Source: Symbiodinium natans (taxonomy: Eukaryota; Sar; Dinophyceae; Suessiales; Symbiodiniaceae). Taken from it: a stretch of DNA of 41,920 nt. Shown in pieces: positions 39,695 through 41,920 of the stretch. The position numbers were made by a program, and so were the translations under genes. The notes beneath the pieces were generated by a model. It did not search any database. It was not told the DNA's origin and was given only the letters and a program-made list of their open reading frames with translations. The stretch is taken from contig CAJNDS010000647.1 in NCBI GenBank assembly GCA_905221605.1, positions 57,501-99,420 on the forward strand, read 5' to 3'. Position 1 is the first letter of the stretch; the number at the start of each line of letters is the position of its first letter.

Positions 39695-40290
39695 CAGGAC
39701 TCAGCACACTTGAGCTCCCCAAAACCCCGCTGGCTTCGAAGGAGAGATGAGATGGATGGAGGTCGCTCGTGCAAGCTCTGCGGTACTTGCTTTTGCACAG
39801 AACTGTGAAGCCATTGCTTGACGTGTAACTGTACATAGCCTTCCTGCTAAAGGGACGTTTGGCTCCAAGGGCCTGAATCCTAAACTCATCCCAAGAAAAA
39901 TTCATCTACGTGAGTCTGCGTGGTTGAGCCAATGTCCCGCCAACCTGAGCCTAAGCAAAGGCCTTACTACCTGCAACTCCGAATGAAACCACAAATCCGA
40001 TCGGCACAGATGTCGAAAAAAGATCGCAATCTTGACGCGCGTTCGAGTGCTTCTTTTCCCCGTGCGCTGTTGAAGCAGGACATGCTCTGAGAGCCCCAAC
40101 CAGGGTGATCGCCCACTTGGACACCGGCCTCTGTTTTAGCACATCCTTGACCGTGTCAGAAGTGTAGACCTTGGCCCAAGCAGCCATACAACAGTTTGCA
40201 GACTGAAGCATGTCCGAGCCTGAGTGGACACCTTTCGCACGACAACATCCGGTAGAAACGTGGCGCTTTGTCAGGCGATCTGTCAAACAT
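39695..40290 (-). CDS. Hypothetical minus-strand gene, at least two exons
   Basis: On the minus strand 40290-39951 reads HVSTGCCRAKGVHSGSDMLQ, then SANCCMAAWAKVYTSDTVKD and VLKQRPVSKWAITLVGALRA, with convincing wording down to about 40040. Further downstream, 39905-39695 has a frame that begins MNFSWDEFRIQALGAKRPFS and a rival frame reading EGYVQLHVKQWLHSSVQKQV. The splice borders are not fixed. Function unknown. Confidence 0.45.
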
Positions 40291-40512
40291 TGTCAAACCA
40301 GACCTGCTCAGGCCGTGCTTCCCTCCAAATGGTCGGGCGCTGAGGTGGCAGTTTGCGTTTGGGCAACAGTCACCCAACCACCCAGCTGTCGAACACAAGC
40401 ACCCGCCCGTTACCAAGCAAAAGACTGGGAAAAGATACTGCCAAAGATTTTGCGATTCTCGCGAAAGTTTGAAGTTATGCTGCGCGTAGGCAATTGCCCT
40501 TGCCTTCAACAA
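40268..40512. CDS. Open frames on both strands, strand unclear
   Basis: The plus frame reads LSNIVKPDLLRPCFPPNGRA, then LRWQFAFGQQSPNHPAVEHK. The minus frame reads RAIAYAQHNFKLSRESQNLW, then QYLFPVFCLVTGGCLCSTAG. The minus frame would extend the minus gene upstream; the plus frame has more natural composition. Confidence 0.3.
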
Positions 40513-41045
40513 ACAGCCTAGTTGTGTCGCTTGCTTTCATGTTCCTGAAGGTTAACGTCTGAACTTCTCCCTCGTTGCTGAATTTTCTTTGCCGTTTGCA
40601 CAACTCTCAGAGCCTCATTCTCTTGTTGCCGTACTCATCCAAAGCAGGCTTGAACCTATTGCCCCAGAACTTGTACGAAGTTGCAACACCGAGCACTGAT
40701 TGTAAATGCATCAGTTCTTCCGCCTGGTGGTCCCACATCCCTGTCTCTGCTCCCGCTTCACTCCCTTGTTTTCCTGGATTCAGATGAGCGCGAGCGGCTC
40801 ACGCTCCTTCTCATGAGTCCTTGTGTTTGTGCCAAATCTTCAGTAGGTGTTTCGCGAGCCGACCTGGCCAGGCTGGAGCTTTGGCCGGTCTAGAGTTCAG
40901 GGCTTTGTTGTGAACCCTAAACCTCCAAAATCCCAAGCCCTGAACCTTAAACCCCTGAACCCGAAGCCATCAAATTTCGGGCTTACCGCTTCTAAGCCTT
41001 CCGATCCAAGGGCACCAGATCTCAAAGACCACAAGTGATATTCTT
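40513..41045. other. Mostly non-coding; AAACCC-type wording at 40911-40990
   Basis: GAACCCTAAACCTCCAAAAT and CCTTAAACCCCTGAACCCGA are decayed telomere-like words. A weak block at about 40755-40890 reads LDSDERERLTLLLMSPCVCA. Confidence 0.4.
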
Positions 41046-41052
41046 GCTCTAG

Positions 41053-41421
41053 ATGATGGTGGTATTGGTTGTCTTCGGAAGTTGTGGGAATCGTGACATT
41101 ATTGCGTATGCAGAGAAGGTATTGGTGGAGCTGTGGCTATGCCACATGGTCTCCGCGCTCTTGTGTTTCTTGGGTCTTAGGCTTTTCTACGTCACCCATG
41201 TAACAGTGAGGTGGCACTTCTCGGGCTTGAGAGAGTTGCAAGAGCATGAGATGCAGAGATTCCCCTGTTATGCAGTTGTGTTCCGGCCTAAGCAAGCAGG
41301 GAGGCGTAGTCAGTGTAGTCTTAGCACCATGCCATCCGGCAGTCTGATCCTCGTGGCTTTGCTCAGCGGCCTGCCATTCTCACAGGGCAGCTGCCTCTCC
41401 GATAACCAAGAGACTTCGTAG
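41053..41421 (+). CDS. Hypothetical 122-residue open frame; possible signal-peptide start at 41330
   Basis: The frame is open from 41053 with a hydrophobic part (LWLCHMVSALLCFLGLRLFY), then WHFSGLRELQEHEMQRFPCY. At 41330 an in-frame ATG begins MPSGSLILVALLSGLPFSQG, which looks like a secretion signal with a cut after about residue 20. The stop follows ten residues later, so a donor would be needed to continue. Either a gene start or chance. Confidence 0.3.
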   Translation: MMVVLVVFGSCGNRDIIAYAEKVLVELWLCHMVSALLCFLGLRLFYVTHVTVRWHFSGLRELQEHEMQRFPCYAVVFRPKQAGRRSQCSLSTMPSGSLILVALLSGLPFSQGSCLSDNQETS

Positions 41422-41920
41422 TCCAGTACCAATGCTTTACTGTTTTAACGTCTTAGGGAAGTTACAAGGTTAGGGTTTTAAGCTTGTTGTTTACCACATC
41501 TAGCCCCAAGAGCCCCACTCCCCAGTTTAACTTCCCGAGGAATTTGGAGAAGTAAGGATCGCCTGGGCAGCTGTGCCAAGAAGTGCAGCGGAAATGGTGC
41601 CCGAGCTGCCTGCGTTTCGGACTGTCTGCTCGATCTCGACGTTCCCTACACCTGTGCCACCTGCCTCTTGGGACGCCGTGAGGAGTCGTTTGCATGTGTT
41701 CTCGGTTTAGGGCGTCAGGATTAGGAATTGAGTTGTGTGGGTTGCAGACCTTGTATGGTTTCTTCACCAGCGCAGTCAAAGGACATGTGTCGTGCTCCTT
41801 TCCAAGCCTAAACCCTGCAACCCCAAATCCCCATCGCCCGTGAAGCCCTAAACTCCTGGACCCTCAACACGATGACACCCTGAACCCCGCAACCCCAAAC
41901 CCCAGCGCCTTACTTAAAGC
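41422..41920. other. No supportable gene; AAACCC-type wording at 41805-41905
   Basis: GGTTAGGGTTTTAAG at about 41469 is followed by ACCCCGCAACCCC- and AAACCC-like words near the end. The minus frame 41462-41779 is open but not convincing. Confidence 0.4.

Noticed and set aside
41462-41779. 105-residue minus-strand frame at the window end
   Set aside because: The wording is uneven and it overlaps telomere-like intron words; no splice borders were seen.

Overview
The window looks like nuclear DNA of a dinoflagellate, possibly Symbiodiniaceae-like; the genus cannot be fixed from sequence alone. Three things point this way. The best-resolved gene is cut into many short exons with mostly GC, plus GA and GT, donors and AG|G acceptors. 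Plant-type TTTAGGG/CCCTAAA repeats occur inside the window. Almost all recognisable coding exons lie on one strand and are embedded in long non-coding stretches. No bacterial operon structure, ribosome binding sites, rRNA or tRNA were seen. Open reading frames here are mostly single exons running into introns, so the coordinates of most coding entries are exon-sized blocks, not whole genes.

Layout. 1-3317 (+) holds the 3' part of a major-facilitator transporter of MFSD8/CLN7 type, whose exons I could join in frame over most of the length. A gene on the minus strand (about 5800 down to 3285) converges on it, and the two coding ends overlap by about 33 bases. From 6.2 to 20 kb a series of plus-strand exons of unknown function is interspersed with homopolymers, a TG/TC microsatellite, and an inverted pair of a hairpin-ended repeat at 17.4-18.07 kb. 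From 21.15 to 25.05 kb there are six tandem copies (five full, one truncated) of a 660-770 bp unit that carries exon-like blocks. From 25.2 to 29.9 kb there is a second, unrelated tandem array of about 757 bp units, broken by about 100 bp of perfect CCCTAAA repeats. This second array is bordered by short telomere-like blocks oriented CCCTAAA on the left and TTTAGGG on the right, as at the two ends of a linear molecule. From 30.2 to 39.6 kb plus-strand exons resume, including a proline/alanine-rich 290-residue reading frame with a Ser-Pro/Arg/Lys tail. At 39.7-40.3 kb there is again minus-strand coding.

Only the transporter could be assigned to a family. The most unusual parts are the two adjacent exon-bearing tandem arrays, the telomere repeats at and inside them, and the hairpin-ended inverted repeat. 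None of the functional ideas about these is proven by sequence alone.
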